Program-made: the position numbers and the translations under genes
The notes under the pieces: generated by a model
What the model saw: the letters and a program-made list of their open reading frames with translations, nothing else
Databases searched by the model: none
What the model was told of the DNA's origin: nothing
Source of the DNA: Paraniabella hibiscisoli
Lineage (GTDB): Bacteria; Bacteroidota; Bacteroidia; Chitinophagales; Chitinophagaceae
NCBI RefSeq assembly: GCF_022512515.1
Contig: NZ_JAKWBK010000001.1
Coordinates: forward strand, 2,542,001 to 2,606,000
DNA length: 64,000 nt
Reading direction: 5' to 3'
Shown here: positions 1-9,511 of the stretch, one piece after another
Layout of the letters: each line of letters starts with the position of its first letter
Numbering within the stretch: the first letter of the stretch is position 1

Positions 1-1382
1 CAGGGCTATTTGTAGCTGTTCTTCTGTAGCCGCTGGGTTTACAAACAGCAGGTTTTCGCGTATGGTCCCGGCAAAGAGTTGGGTATCCTGTGTTACAAAA
101 CCTATCTGTCTCCTGAGCTCATCGAAATCAATATCGTCTCCGTTAATGCCATCATAATAAATACTACCTTCTTTAGGTCGATATAAGCCCACAAGCAATT
201 TCACCAAAGTGCTCTTTCCCGATCCGCTGGGTCCAACAAAAGCAATGGTTTCTCCCTTTTTTACGTCAAAAGAAATATTTTCCAGCGCTTTAAACTGAGC
301 AGTTTGGTGCTGAAATGTAACATTTCTAAACTCCAGCTCTTCCAGAATTCCCAGCGGGTGTGGTTGAACCGGCTTCGGCTCACTCTTTTTCTGCATCAGG
401 TTATGGAAGTTCTGTAGCGAGGCTTCCGCTTCCCGGTACGAGAGTATGACATTACCAATTTCCTGCATGGGACCAAAAAGAAAAAAGCCATAAAAACTTA
501 ACGAAAGATATTGCCCTGGTGTAATTGAATCCTTAAAAATCAACCATAGTAGTGTGAATGCAATTACCTGTTGGAGAAAGTTCACCAACGTACCCTGTAT
601 AAAGCTGAGGGAGCGAACATTTTTTACTTTACGCAACTCCAGTTTAAGAATTTTAAAGGTATTGTTGTTCAGCCGTGTTACCTCCTGGCCGGTAAGCCCC
701 AGGCTTTTTACAATTTCTATATTGCGCAAACTTTCGGTAGTGGTACCCGCCAATGCTGTTGTTTCTTTAACAATATTTTTTGAATGATCTTTATTTTTTT
801 GCTCAAAAGGCTGGTTACCAGTGCAATAAAGAATATGCCCAGCGCATAAACAGGCATGATGGTCCAATGTAGGCGGAACGCATATATTGAAACAAAGACA
901 ATACTTACAATAATCACAAAAAGACGTTCACAAAACTGCTGATGAATTTTTCTGTATCTGTACGAACCTTGGTTAAAATAGACAGCGTTTCGCCGCTACG
1001 TTGGTCTTCAAAATCCTGGTAAGGAAGACGCATGGAGTGCTGTAATCCATCTGTAAAAATAGTTGCTCCGAATTTTTGGATTACCACATTTACAAAATAG
1101 TCCTGGAAGGCTTTGGCAATACGGCTAACCATTGCGGTGCCCACCAATAAAAAAGGTAAAAGAACACCCCGTGATAGCCACTTCCGCCCCAAAGGTAATT
1201 GCGCTCAGAGCGTGGTAATGTTTTAGCCTTGTCAAAGTGATGGGGTGGTTGGCAAACATGTCCAGCAGGTTTCCGCTGATCATGGGTGCAAATAATGAAA
1301 AGATCTGGTTCACTGCTGCTAAAAATAATGCAAAAGCAACCAGCCATTTATAGGGTTTCAGGTAGTGGAGTAGTATACGCAT
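1..1382 (-). CDS. ABC exporter, fused permease-ATPase (partial, frameshifted)
   Basis: Half-transporter of the MsbA/MdlB exporter type, in which an N-terminal six-helix membrane domain is fused to a C-terminal ATPase. The protein starts MRILLHYLKPYKW at 1382. The membrane part can be followed in pieces: FQDYFVNVVIQKFGATIF, then MRLPYQDFEDQRSGETLS, the coupling-helix region. The ATPase part shows Walker A GPSGSGKSTLVKLL near 210-240 and a Q-loop region GFVTQDTQLFAGTIRENL near 60-110. The signature motif and Walker B lie beyond the left edge. The reading frame changes at least twice (about 1150-1190 and 770-915), as in many genes here, so I treat it as intact apart from sequencing errors. The substrate cannot be told; lipid or peptide export is typical of the family. 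Confidence 0.85.
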
Positions 1383-1475
1383 GTAGTTTTCTGTAGTTGG
1401 AAAATGGAGCAAAATTGCGCCAGTTTTTTAACAACAAAGAAATTTATTTATTGTTCGGTTAGCTGGGATGCTGAA

Positions 1476-2380
1476 TTACAGAACTAATACGTTTTTCTTT
1501 CTCCATAACAGCATCTTAACCAAAAGGATTATTGCTCGGATAATTTTAGTCAGTATAGATTGGATTAGGATATTTGCCACAATCTCCTGGAAATGTAACT
1601 CAATTGGTTCTTCTTGCTTTTGAAGGACTACTTTGCCGGGGACAGCATATAAATAATGTATCAAGTCTCCGCAAACAGAAGGCAGTAAGAAGGTTTTTAG
1701 ACATTTGATTTGATTGTCGTATGCGATCTCAAGGGTATATTCTGGAGCATCGCGAAGTACCTGCGGCCATGTTTTAAGGTTTTTCAGATCAGATAAAGAG
1801 AGCAATTCCAACAATTCCGAGTATAGACTATCCGATACTTTAGCGTTGAAGAGTCCTTTTTTAATAGCGTACTCACCCCCGATAAACTTTAATTCTTTCT
1901 TGTTGGTTATTTCCACCGTCATATCGGGGCATGTGCCGTAACAGGTAGTGGCCTTAAACCGGATTGCCAGGAAATTAAAGTTGGTGTCCTTAATAAGAGA
2001 GCGTTCGGTATACTTCAGCAGTTTTTTATCGTTTGACAGTTCAAGTGCCAGAGCATTTACCGGTAATAGTTTTAGTGTTTGAGGGGTCTTTTGCTTTATC
2101 AGGAAATCATAGTTCCTGGTATGTACTTTTGAAAACCCATCTCCTGAACTGATGTAATTGCTAAACAGGCGTAGCGTATCTTTTTAATAAGGTAGTTGAT
2201 GTTTTCCGGATAGCTACCAAATACTTCAAAATGCACTTTTTGAGAATCTACTTTAAGATACTCAAGATCGGCGCCAACCCATGTTTTTTGAAGATTGTAG
2301 GGTTGTGCCAATAAACTGGTGCCCGCGTAAATAAAAGTAAATAGGATAAGCTGTAGGATTGTTTTATTTTCTTTCATCAT
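1476..2380 (-). CDS. DUF6438 domain protein, secreted (frameshifted)
   Basis: Function unknown. An N-terminal signal peptide (ILQLILFTFIYAGTSLLAQ) is followed by about 280 residues. The middle holds TTCYGTCPDMTVEI and later LEIAYDNQIKCLKTFLLP, which fit the DUF6438 pattern of a CYGTCP motif followed by beta strands. Two reading frames cover it. They join near 2183, where adding one A to a run of five (coding strand) gives INYLIKKDTLRLFSNYISSG and a continuous protein of about 300 residues. The last 30 residues are hydrophobic and may reflect another frame error. It is followed on the same strand by the ABC exporter, about 90 bases away. The family name rests on motif memory; the joined frame is seen directly. 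Confidence 0.7.
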
Positions 2381-2475
2381 CAGCTTTTGCTTAATAGATG
2401 CCTGCCGGGAGAAATTACATAATGATCCATCATTCTAAAATAATGGAGAAAGGTGTACAGGGAAATACGAATGTT

Positions 2476-2841
2476 TTATTTTACCAGATGACAGCCCCAG
2501 ATCAGTTTCCTGGTTTTTTCAAAAGTGCCTTCTAAATATGCTTTATACTCTTCTGTTCCTGAGGTAAAAAGTTGTTCGCCGTCTTCGTCGTACACGATAG
2601 ATATACTATTACATTGCATTGAGGAGCCACTCCTAACACCAGTTTCATAAACCGTTCGTTGTTTCCAAATGGCTTTAAACAGTACCCCGGAGCAGCCTTC
2701 TCCACAGGGGCCAATGGCATTCTTGATTTTCATTAACCAGGGCCTGGAATCCCAGGGGGCATCAGATTCATAAGATTGCGCGCCTCGTTTGCTGCAGGCA
2801 GCTCCAACAACGATCAACATTAAAAGCAGTATACATTTCAT
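2476..2841 (-). CDS. Small putative lipoprotein
   Basis: A 121-residue protein starting MKCILLLMLIVVGAACSKRG: a short hydrophobic signal ending in a lipobox (VGAAC) with the lipidated Cys at residue 16. The mature part has four further Cys, including CGEGCSG near residue 47 and WGCHLVK at the C-terminus, which could form disulfides in the periplasm. I do not recognise a family. The sequence between the lipobox and the first Cys pair is polar and short. It lies in a run of minus-strand genes for envelope proteins, 90 bases upstream of the DUF6438 gene, but shares no obvious operon signal with it. Confidence 0.65.
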   Translation of the reverse strand: MKCILLLMLIVVGAACSKRGAQSYESDAPWDSRPWLMKIKNAIGPCGEGCSGVLFKAIWKQRTVYETGVRSGSSMQCNSISIVYDEDGEQLFTSGTEEYKAYLEGTFEKTRKLIWGCHLVK

Positions 2842-2931
2842 ATGGCGGTGATTTTAGGTGTATCTGGCAAATAAGACGAGCGACATCATTCAAACGCAAC
2901 AAAATATAAATAGGAGGCCTTCCCGGCATTT

Positions 2932-3858
2932 TTATATATTGGAATAGCCCGATTTAAAAAAATGATTAGGCTTTAAATAAACGTGCTGTCTTTGTGCATC
3001 AATAATAATGCGAAATCTTTTTAAAATGTCGCCGCCCATCACGCTTATTTTCTGCCGTCCCACAGTGCCGGTAAAAAAGCCAACATGGGTATTGTGTAGT
3101 TGTAATTGTCCCAGCTTTAAAACAGGCAATACTCCTTTTTGCGTGGTTAGTACATTGCCATAGGCGTCTTTTAATTTTTTCTCGCTGGTGATCTTTATTT
3201 TCTGGTCGATTTTATTATTCTGAACAAAAGCATCATTCAGTAAAATATCACCGCCATAACCTGAATGTAAAAGCAATTCAGCTTCGAGCAACTCGTCGCC
3301 GATTTTTAAATCTCCTTTTACAAAAAGATTGGCTCCCTGTGAGGCCAGTGCCAGTTTTTCATACTTTTTAAGATTCTTTGGAAGCGTACGCCCCACGGTT
3401 AGCTGTTGCTTTTCAAAATCGAAATCAAGCACCTGGCCATTAAAAAAATTTAAACCGATCTTGCCATCAGACTCCTGGCCGGAGTTTTGGTCGTCCCATA
3501 TTTCTACATTGCTCCAATTTAAACCGGAGATTGTTAACTGATTGCCATTGCTATATCGCGAACTGTTGCCGCCGCCGCCCCAGCTTTTTACATCATCCAC
3601 CGCCCCTGTAAATTGGATGGTATTCAGTTTCTTAACGGCTTCTTCAGTAAGGGTAATATCACTGGAAGCTGTATGCAGCATCAGGTTGACCGTATCTTTT
3701 TCATTGATTGCCGCTTTGATGATAATATTGTTATAGGCCGTGATGCGAAAGGGTATCCTATGGGACGATTTATTGTCTGCGCTCCTTAATACGGGCTGCG
3801 CTTTTACAAGAGAAATGGATGAAAGGAGACTGAGCAGTAAAAAGATGAAATGTTGCAT
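2932..3858 (-). CDS. Retropepsin-fold protein lacking catalytic Asp
   Basis: A 308-residue secreted protein with a signal peptide (residues 1-20, LVKA then QP). It has the two-lobed layout of the aspartyl-protease-like proteins common in Bacteroidota: a first lobe around VNLMLHTASSDITLT (residues 58-72) and a second around AELLLHSGYGGDILL (193-207), then a C-terminal VMGGDILKRFRIIIDAQRQ, which matches the usual G-x-D-ll-krF-x-i-iD end of this family. In family members with the active-site motif, the position after the hydrophobic strand is DTG or DSG; here it is His in both lobes (His62, His198). The protein is therefore probably a non-peptidase binding domain, unless another residue takes over. 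Its 5' end is 36 bases from the yifB stop. Confidence 0.7.
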   Translation of the reverse strand: MQHFIFLLLSLLSSISLVKAQPVLRSADNKSSHRIPFRITAYNNIIIKAAINEKDTVNLMLHTASSDITLTEEAVKKLNTIQFTGAVDDVKSWGGGGNSSRYSNGNQLTISGLNWSNVEIWDDQNSGQESDGKIGLNFFNGQVLDFDFEKQQLTVGRTLPKNLKKYEKLALASQGANLFVKGDLKIGDELLEAELLLHSGYGGDILLNDAFVQNNKIDQKIKITSEKKLKDAYGNVLTTQKGVLPVLKLGQLQLHNTHVGFFTGTVGRQKISVMGGDILKRFRIIIDAQRQHVYLKPNHFFKSGYSNI

Positions 3859-3894
3859 AGCAAATGAAGCTGGTATTGTATGAGTTTAAATATA

Positions 3895-5442
3895 TTATCC
3901 TGCCCATCCCTCCCGGTCAAGACTACGGTATTGGATAGCCTCAGCCAGGTATTCGGGTTTGATCTTTTCCGATCCTTCCAGATCGGCAATGGTACGCGAT
4001 ACTTTTAAAATGCGATCGTAAGCCCGCGCCGAAAGGTTGAGTTTTTCCATAGCGGCTTTTAATAATAGTTGGCCCACATTATCAATAGCACAAACCTCGG
4101 CCAGCATTTTACTGGTTATTTGAGCATTGGCATAAATACCCGGATAGTTCTTATAGCGTTCTCCCTGTACCTCCCTGGCTTTGATCACTCTATCGCGAAT
4201 CGTTTCGGAGTTTTGCTCTTTCCTGATAGTAGATAATTCGCTAAAAGGTACAGGCGTTACTTCTACATGCAGGTCGATACGGTCTAAAAGTGGCCCGGAT
4301 ATTTTGTTTAAATATTTTTGAACAGCGCCGGGAGGGCAGGTACAGGTCCTTTCAGGGTGATTATAAAAACCACAGGGGCATGGATTCATGGATGCGATCA
4401 GCATAAAACTTGCAGGGAAGTCGAGTGTTAGCTTTGCCCTTGAAATGGTAACCCTGCGCTCTTCCATTGGCTGGCGCATTACCTCCAGTACGGTTCTTTT
4501 AAATTCGGGCAACTCGTCCAGAAACAAAACACCATTATGCGCTAAGGATATTTCGCCAGGCTGCGGATTACCACCCCCGCCTACTAAGGCCACATCTGAA
4601 ATGGTATGATGTGGTGAACGGAAAGGTCTTTTAGAGATCAGTGTTGCATTTTCGGATAACTTACCAGCAACGGAATGTATTTTAGTTGTCTCCAATGCTT
4701 CCTGCAAAGTGAGCGGCGGAAGGATGGTAGGCAGCCGTTTGGCTAACATCGTTTTACCGGCGCCGGGAGGCCCAATCAGTATCGCATTATGTCCACCTGC
4801 TGCCGCAATTTCCAGTGCCCGTTTGATGTTTTCCTGTCCTTTTACATCGGCAAAGTCCAGATCAAAATCATACTGCGAATGAAAGAATTCGTCTCTCGTA
4901 TTCACTTCCAGCGCATCCAGGCCGGTTTCTCCATTATCAAAAAAATCGATGACTTCTTTTATATGGGTAACGCCATATACTTTCAGGCTGTTTACCATTG
5001 CGGCTTCGCGGGCATTGGCTTTTGGTACAATTAAACCTTTGAACTCCTGTTTGCGTGCCTGTATGGCAATAGGTAATGAACCTTTAATCGGCCTGATCTC
5101 TCCGTCAAGGCTGAGCTCGCCCATGATCACATAGCGCGACAGCGCATCAATGTTTTCTATTTGTTCTGATGCTGATAAAATACCGATGGCAATGGGGAGA
5201 TCGAAAGCTGTTCCACTTTTTTTGATATCGGCAGGGGCCAGGTTTACCACCAGTTTGGTGCGTGGCATATCGTAGCCGTTGGTCTTGATAGTGCTTTCCA
5301 CCCTTTGCATGCTTTCTTTTACGGCGCTATCAGGCAGCCCTACAAGGGTCGAGTCTTTTCCGCTTGCCATCCAGTTAACTTCGATGGTGATAGGTATAGC
5401 TTCAACGCCGTATACAGCGCTGCCATTGATCTTCACTAACAT
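3895..5442 (-). CDS. yifB: YifB/ComM family Mg-chelatase-like AAA+ ATPase
   Basis: A complete 515-residue protein, normal length for the family. The N-terminal 170 residues form the Lon-protease-like S5 fold (KSGTAFDLPIAIGILSAS). The AAA+ core follows with Walker A GPPGAGKTMLAKRLP, the loop GGGGNPQPGEISLAHNG, Walker B VLFLDELPEF and an Arg-finger/sensor region MNPCPCGFYNHPERTC, and the Mg-chelatase C-terminal helical domain ends the chain (AEAIQYRSLDREG). In gamma-proteobacteria ComM is a hexameric helicase that promotes branch migration during natural transformation; the role in Bacteroidota is unproven. The gene has no frameshift. It stands alone, with its own 50-base leader and the Uma2 gene upstream on the same strand. 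Confidence 0.95.
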   Translation of the reverse strand: MLVKINGSAVYGVEAIPITIEVNWMASGKDSTLVGLPDSAVKESMQRVESTIKTNGYDMPRTKLVVNLAPADIKKSGTAFDLPIAIGILSASEQIENIDALSRYVIMGELSLDGEIRPIKGSLPIAIQARKQEFKGLIVPKANAREAAMVNSLKVYGVTHIKEVIDFFDNGETGLDALEVNTRDEFFHSQYDFDLDFADVKGQENIKRALEIAAAGGHNAILIGPPGAGKTMLAKRLPTILPPLTLQEALETTKIHSVAGKLSENATLISKRPFRSPHHTISDVALVGGGGNPQPGEISLAHNGVLFLDELPEFKRTVLEVMRQPMEERRVTISRAKLTLDFPASFMLIASMNPCPCGFYNHPERTCTCPPGAVQKYLNKISGPLLDRIDLHVEVTPVPFSELSTIRKEQNSETIRDRVIKAREVQGERYKNYPGIYANAQITSKMLAEVCAIDNVGQLLLKAAMEKLNLSARAYDRILKVSRTIADLEGSEKIKPEYLAEAIQYRSLDREGWAG

Positions 5443-5492
5443 ATATTGAAGATACTAATTAAATGCTATAATAATTATACGTGGGGTTGGAT

Positions 5493-6053
5493 CTAATCTA
5501 AATTGAAAACATCGTCAAGCACCATAGTAAAACCAGGTAATACAGGAGTCGTTACTATATCACCAAAAGTAAGCAGGCGGGATGGTTGATAATGCCCATC
5601 ATCGTCCAGAGTATATTTCATAAAAGTCTTCTCATCAGGGTGTATGATCCAGTATTCCTTTACACCACTTTCTTCGTAAACCTCGTATTTGTTCTGTAGT
5701 TCTTTCCGGTTATTTCCAGGTGAAAGAATTTCGACCACTATATCAGGAGCACTTAAACAGCCCTTGTCATCCAATTTCGACTGGCCGTACACTACACATA
5801 TATCTGGCTGTAAAACCGTGACGATTTCTTTGTCTTCTTTTGAGTTGCGTGGAAGATGAACATCAAACGGAGCATTATAAACATCGCACTGTTTACCATG
5901 CAAAAAATTGAACAATTGATTTAATATAAATACGCTTGCTTTTTGATGGATACGTTTGGTTGCCGGGCTCATTTTAAAAATGCGTCCTTTGATAAGCTCC
6001 AGCCTTTCCTCAGCCTGCCATTCTAAGAGTGTTACCAATTGCATTTCAGGCAT
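5493..6053 (-). CDS. Uma2 family putative restriction endonuclease
   Basis: A 186-residue protein of the Uma2/DUF820 family, which has a PD-(D/E)XK nuclease fold. The visible core is LQPDICVVYGQSKLDDKGC, then APDIVVEILSPGNNRKEL, and K-x-x-x-Y-x-x-SGVKEYWIIHP. The Asp of PDI, the Glu of VEIL and the downstream Lys are the expected catalytic positions and are all present. The start at MPEMQLVTLLEWQAEERLEL gives a normal N-terminus with the LELIKGRIFKMSP segment that opens the family fold. These proteins are widespread in cyanobacteria and Bacteroidota and their biological role is not established. It is monocistronic or weakly linked to yifB, 50 bases downstream. Confidence 0.85.
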   Translation of the reverse strand: MPEMQLVTLLEWQAEERLELIKGRIFKMSPATKRIHQKASVFILNQLFNFLHGKQCDVYNAPFDVHLPRNSKEDKEIVTVLQPDICVVYGQSKLDDKGCLSAPDIVVEILSPGNNRKELQNKYEVYEESGVKEYWIIHPDEKTFMKYTLDDDGHYQPSRLLTFGDIVTTPVLPGFTMVLDDVFNLD

Positions 6054-6083
6054 GAAGGATATTATTGTAACTTCAGCACTTAA

Positions 6084-6127
6084 CTCCGTGTACTTAACAT
6101 CTCTACGGTTAGAGACTAGTCACGGAG
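6084..6127. other. Nested inverted repeat in spacer
   Basis: Outer arms CTCCGTG (6084-6090) and CACGGAG (6121-6127) enclose a perfect inner hairpin TCTCTA-CGGT-TAGAGA (6100-6115). It lies between the start of the Uma2 gene and the end of the YceI gene. It has no T-run on either side, so it does not look like a plain terminator. Function unknown. Confidence 0.35.
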
Positions 6128-6174
6128 AATGGGCGAAAAGAAGTAATGCTCAGTTATTGAAATAATCCCCCAAT

Positions 6175-6714
6175 CTATTTCTTTCCAACTACATCCAGGT
6201 TTACTTTTACATTGTCGCCCATGGTCATACTATTGCCGCCGATGCCATACTCTTTGCGATCAACGCTAAATTCTGCTTTGAAATTATAACCGCCCTGCAC
6301 AGGTGTTGCAACAAAATCGAACTGAATATTTTTAGACACGCCGTGCATGGTAAGCACTGCTTTGGCAAAATACACATTATTACCCTTCGCTTGTATGCTG
6401 CTTGTTTTAATACCAATCGTAGGATATTTTTCTACATCAAAGAAATCGTCTTTCTTTAAGTGATCGTCTCTGCGCTTATTATCTGTATTAATGGTGTTAG
6501 CATCAACGGTTACATCAAACTGGCTGGCCGATAGTTTTTTGGGATCAAAGCTCATCTTGCCTTTGAGACCAGTTACCGAGCCATCTACATTTACCCCCAT
6601 ATTTTTAATAACAAAAGAAATTTTACTATCTGTTGCGGAAGGCGTGAGATTTTGTGCAAAGGAGCTAACAGATATAACCGCTGCAAACAAAAACAAAAAG
6701 GTCTTTTTATACAT
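6175..6714 (-). CDS. YceI family periplasmic protein
   Basis: A 179-residue protein with a signal peptide (residues 1-20, SVSSFA then QN). The body shows the YceI lipocalin-like beta-barrel pattern: SFDPKKLSASQFDVTVDANT, NTDNKRRDDHLKKDDFFDVEKYPTI, AVLTMHGVSKNIQFDF, and a C-terminal FSVDRKEYGIGG. These match the conserved DxHLrs-dFFdvekyP and LTi-hGvtk segments. YceI barrels bind isoprenoid quinones or similar amphiphiles in their cavity; the ligand here is unknown. The gene is intact and is transcribed divergently from the UbiA gene that begins about 85 bases away, a suggestive but unproven pairing because UbiA also handles isoprenoids. Confidence 0.93.
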   Translation of the reverse strand: MYKKTFLFLFAAVISVSSFAQNLTPSATDSKISFVIKNMGVNVDGSVTGLKGKMSFDPKKLSASQFDVTVDANTINTDNKRRDDHLKKDDFFDVEKYPTIGIKTSSIQAKGNNVYFAKAVLTMHGVSKNIQFDFVATPVQGGYNFKAEFSVDRKEYGIGGNSMTMGDNVKVNLDVVGKK

Positions 6715-6798
6715 AAAAATTTAATTTAACTAAAATTGAATATTTTGAGTAAAATTATACAAATTCGAACAATGGTTAAACATTGGTTTTAAAATTGC

Positions 6799-7658
6799 AT
6801 GTTAAGTCCACTATACAACATTTGCGGTTTGGCTTTTCCCTCTTCCTGATGCCGGTTTATTGGTTTGCTTTAAGCCAGGCCTCGGCAATATACTGGGACA
6901 GGGCCTGCCTTATTTTTATCCTACTTCATTTCTTGGTATATCCATCCAGCAACGGATATAATTCGTATATGGATAAAGATACCGGTAGTATCGGTGGCAT
7001 AGAAAATCCGCTACCGGTTCATAAAGAGCTGTTCTATATAAGTGTAATAATGGATATGATGGCATTGATGCTTTCTTGTTTTCTGGGAGCGATGGTACTG
7101 GTAGGAGTGGGTATCTATATCCTTGCATCAAGGTTGTACAGCTACAGGGGCGTACGATTAAAGCAATACCCTGTTACAGGATATCTTACAGTGATGATTT
7201 GCCAGGGCGCCCTCGTTTATTTTATTGTAAGCGGCAGCGTAAATAATGCATTGGATTTGAAGGGTGAGTGGTTGCCAGCTATTATTACTTCTTTATTAAT
7301 TGGTGGTACTTATCCTCTAACTCAGGTATACCAGCATCAGCAGGATAAGGAAGATGGTGTTACAACCTTGAGTTATAAACTGGGGATTAAAGGAACATTT
7401 GTTTTTTGCGGTATTGTTCTTTTTGTAGCATTATTATTGCTAACTCTTTACTTTATAAGGGCAAACCAGTGGTATGCATTGATTGCCTACGGAATAGCGA
7501 TGCTGCCGGTTGGCGCTTATTTTACCCGTTGGTTTCTAAAAGTACAGCAAGATCCGGGCAACGCAAATTTCAAAAACCTGATGAAGATGAACTATGTGGC
7601 CTCGGTTTGCAGTAGCATTGCCTTTATCAGCATTTTAATTATAAACAAAGCAGGATAA
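6799..7658 (+). CDS. UbiA family prenyltransferase
   Basis: An integral membrane protein of about 287 residues with eight or nine hydrophobic segments. The first Asp-rich region reads SSNGYNSYMDKDTGS (about residues 55-70), a variant of NDxxDxxxD in which the first Asp is replaced by Tyr; the second reads YPLTQVYQHQQDKEDG, close to the YxxKG/DxxxD second motif. These bind the Mg-prenyl diphosphate. The ATG at 6799 fits if one A is restored in GTTAAGTCC (giving MLKSTIQHLRF); otherwise a TTG at 6783 must be used. It opens a four-gene run with a type III polyketide synthase, a methyltransferase and an FAD oxidoreductase, suggesting it prenylates the polyketide product. An unrelated quinone-pathway role is possible. 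Confidence 0.85.
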
Positions 7659-7742
7659 ACTATAGTAGTGTTTGAGGCGGGTGTGGTTGAGTTTAAAGAA
7701 ACTATCTACTCACTACTCATCACTCATTATTTGAAATCAAAT

Positions 7743-8836
7743 ATGAGTAAGATAACATCGATCGCAACAGCAGTCCCGGAGTATCGGCAAAGCCAGATGC
7801 AGATATATGATGTAGTACGCGCCATGCATGCTGATACGGAAGAAGAGGCAAGGGTGTTACGTTTTATGTATAAGTCGAGCGGAATTGAAACCCGTTATGC
7901 CGCTGTTCCGGATTTTAACCCTGGTAATGGACGGTGTGAAATAGTATCCAATGCAGCCGGTACATCGGCCACTACATCGCTCGAAGAACGGTTAAAAATA
8001 TATGACAAAGCAGCCCTCAATCTTGCTATAGATGTGATTGGGAAGTGCCTGCCAGAAGGTATGGAGCCATCCGGTATTACACACCTGATCACCGTTAGTT
8101 GTACCGGTATGCAGGCACCTGGTCTTGACCTTAGTATTGTAAAAGCACTGAGTCTAAAGCCGGATATATACAGGACTTCAGTGAACTTTATGGGATGCTA
8201 TGCCGCTATTCATGGACTAAAGCATGCGCATTATATTGCGGAGAAGGAGGCAGATGCTAAAGTGCTGGTGGTTTGCGTTGAACTGTGTACCCTGCACTTT
8301 CAGAAAGATAAGTCGATCGACAATATAACCAGCACCATCATATTCGGAGATGGGGCAGCCGCTGTATTAGTAGAGAATTCAGCAAGTGTGAGGAAAGGCT
8401 GGGAGCTACATGGCTTTTATAGCGAAATAAATTTTGAGGGTATTGATGATATGGCCTGGAAGATTTCGGCAGATGGTTTTTTAATGACGCTGACGAGTAA
8501 AGTGCCGGAAATTCTGGAAAAGAAATGCCGGAGCATTATGGATAACGCGCTTCAATATTATGGAATAGAAGGTGATGAAGTTGATAGCTGGTGTGTTCAC
8601 CCCGGCGGTAAAAAATATTGGAAGCCATAGAACGTGGTGCTGCTGTTACCAGAGAACAATTGCAGGAGAGCTATGCCGTATTGAGGGAATATGGAAATAT
8701 GAGCAGTCCCACTGTGTTGTTTGTACTGGAGAAGATTTTGAAAAATGCAGCATTAGATCCCTCTGTTAACAATATTGTGGGAATGGCGTTCGGTCCGGGT
8801 CTCACATTAGAAACCTTTCATTTATCTCATGCCTGA
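7743..8836 (+). CDS. Type III polyketide synthase (frameshifted)
   Basis: Chalcone-synthase-like ketosynthase of about 364 residues. The Cys nucleophile is Cys120 in TVSCTGMQAPGLD. The His sits in CVHPGGKKILEAIE (about residue 286) and the Asn in EYGNMSSPTVLF (about 319), completing the Cys-His-Asn triad. GMAFGPGLTLE near the end is the conserved GFGPG loop. The frame breaks at about 8610 in a six-A run; seven A restore HPGGKKILEAIERGA and the full length. The start at ATG 7743 (MSKITSIATAVPEY) is preferred to an upstream start because it matches the family N-terminus. The enzyme condenses malonyl-CoA onto an acyl-CoA starter without an ACP; chain length and starter cannot be read here. The stop overlaps the next ATG by 8 bases. 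Confidence 0.93.
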
Positions 8837-9511
8837 TTTTTCTACAAGAAGTAGTAAGAAGGAATTGCTGGATGATCCGGACGTCCCTTTTGAGGATATC
8901 AGGCAAAATATGCGCGAGCTTAACACCATTAATACGCTCCTGGGTGGTCATGCTATTACCCAAAAAGGTTTCAGGAAAATATTGGGCAGCCGAAAGGAAA
9001 TCAGTGTTTGTGAAATAGGATGTGGCGGTGGCGATAACCTGTTTGTAATTCATGAGTGGTGTAAGAAAGCGGGTATTAGAGTAACGCTAATTGGTGTTGA
9101 TATCAATGCACATTGCATCGGATTTGCTAAAGAGCAATACGGTCATTTGGGAATTGAGTTTATTTGCAGCGATTATCAAACCTGCAAGGTTCTTCCGGAT
9201 ATATTGTTCAACTCTTTATTCTGCCATCATTTTACAAATGAAGAACTGGTTGGCATGCTACAATGGATGGAGCGACATTGTATCACTGGTTTCTTTATTA
9301 ATGATCTGCACCGGCATCCTTTGGCCTGGTGGAGCATTAAAGGATTGACAAAACTTTTTCGCGGTCATATCTTGTGAAGAATGATGCGCCTCTTTCTGTA
9401 CTAAGAGGGTTTAAAAAAGATGAATGGCAAGGACTGTTGCAGCAGGCAGAGATTGACGCACAAGTGAGCTGGCAATGGGCATTCAGGCATTTAATTCTGT
9501 ATAAAAAATGA
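8829..9511 (+). CDS. SAM-dependent methyltransferase (frameshifted)
   Basis: A class I methyltransferase of about 227 residues. Motif I is ISVCEIGCGGGDNLF (about residues 58-72), followed by TLIGVDINAHCIGFAKEQ, the acidic loop that contacts the SAM ribose, and FICSDYQTCKVLPDI. Residues about 118-150 hold LFNSLFCHHFTNEELVGML and ITGFFINDLHRH. The frame breaks at about 9357: adding a T to the five-T run gives KLFSRSYLVKNDAPLSVLRG and carries the protein to 9511. It overlaps the polyketide synthase at its 5' end and shares ATGA with the oxidoreductase at its 3' end, so the three are probably translationally coupled. O- or C-methylation of the polyketide is inferred. Confidence 0.9.
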
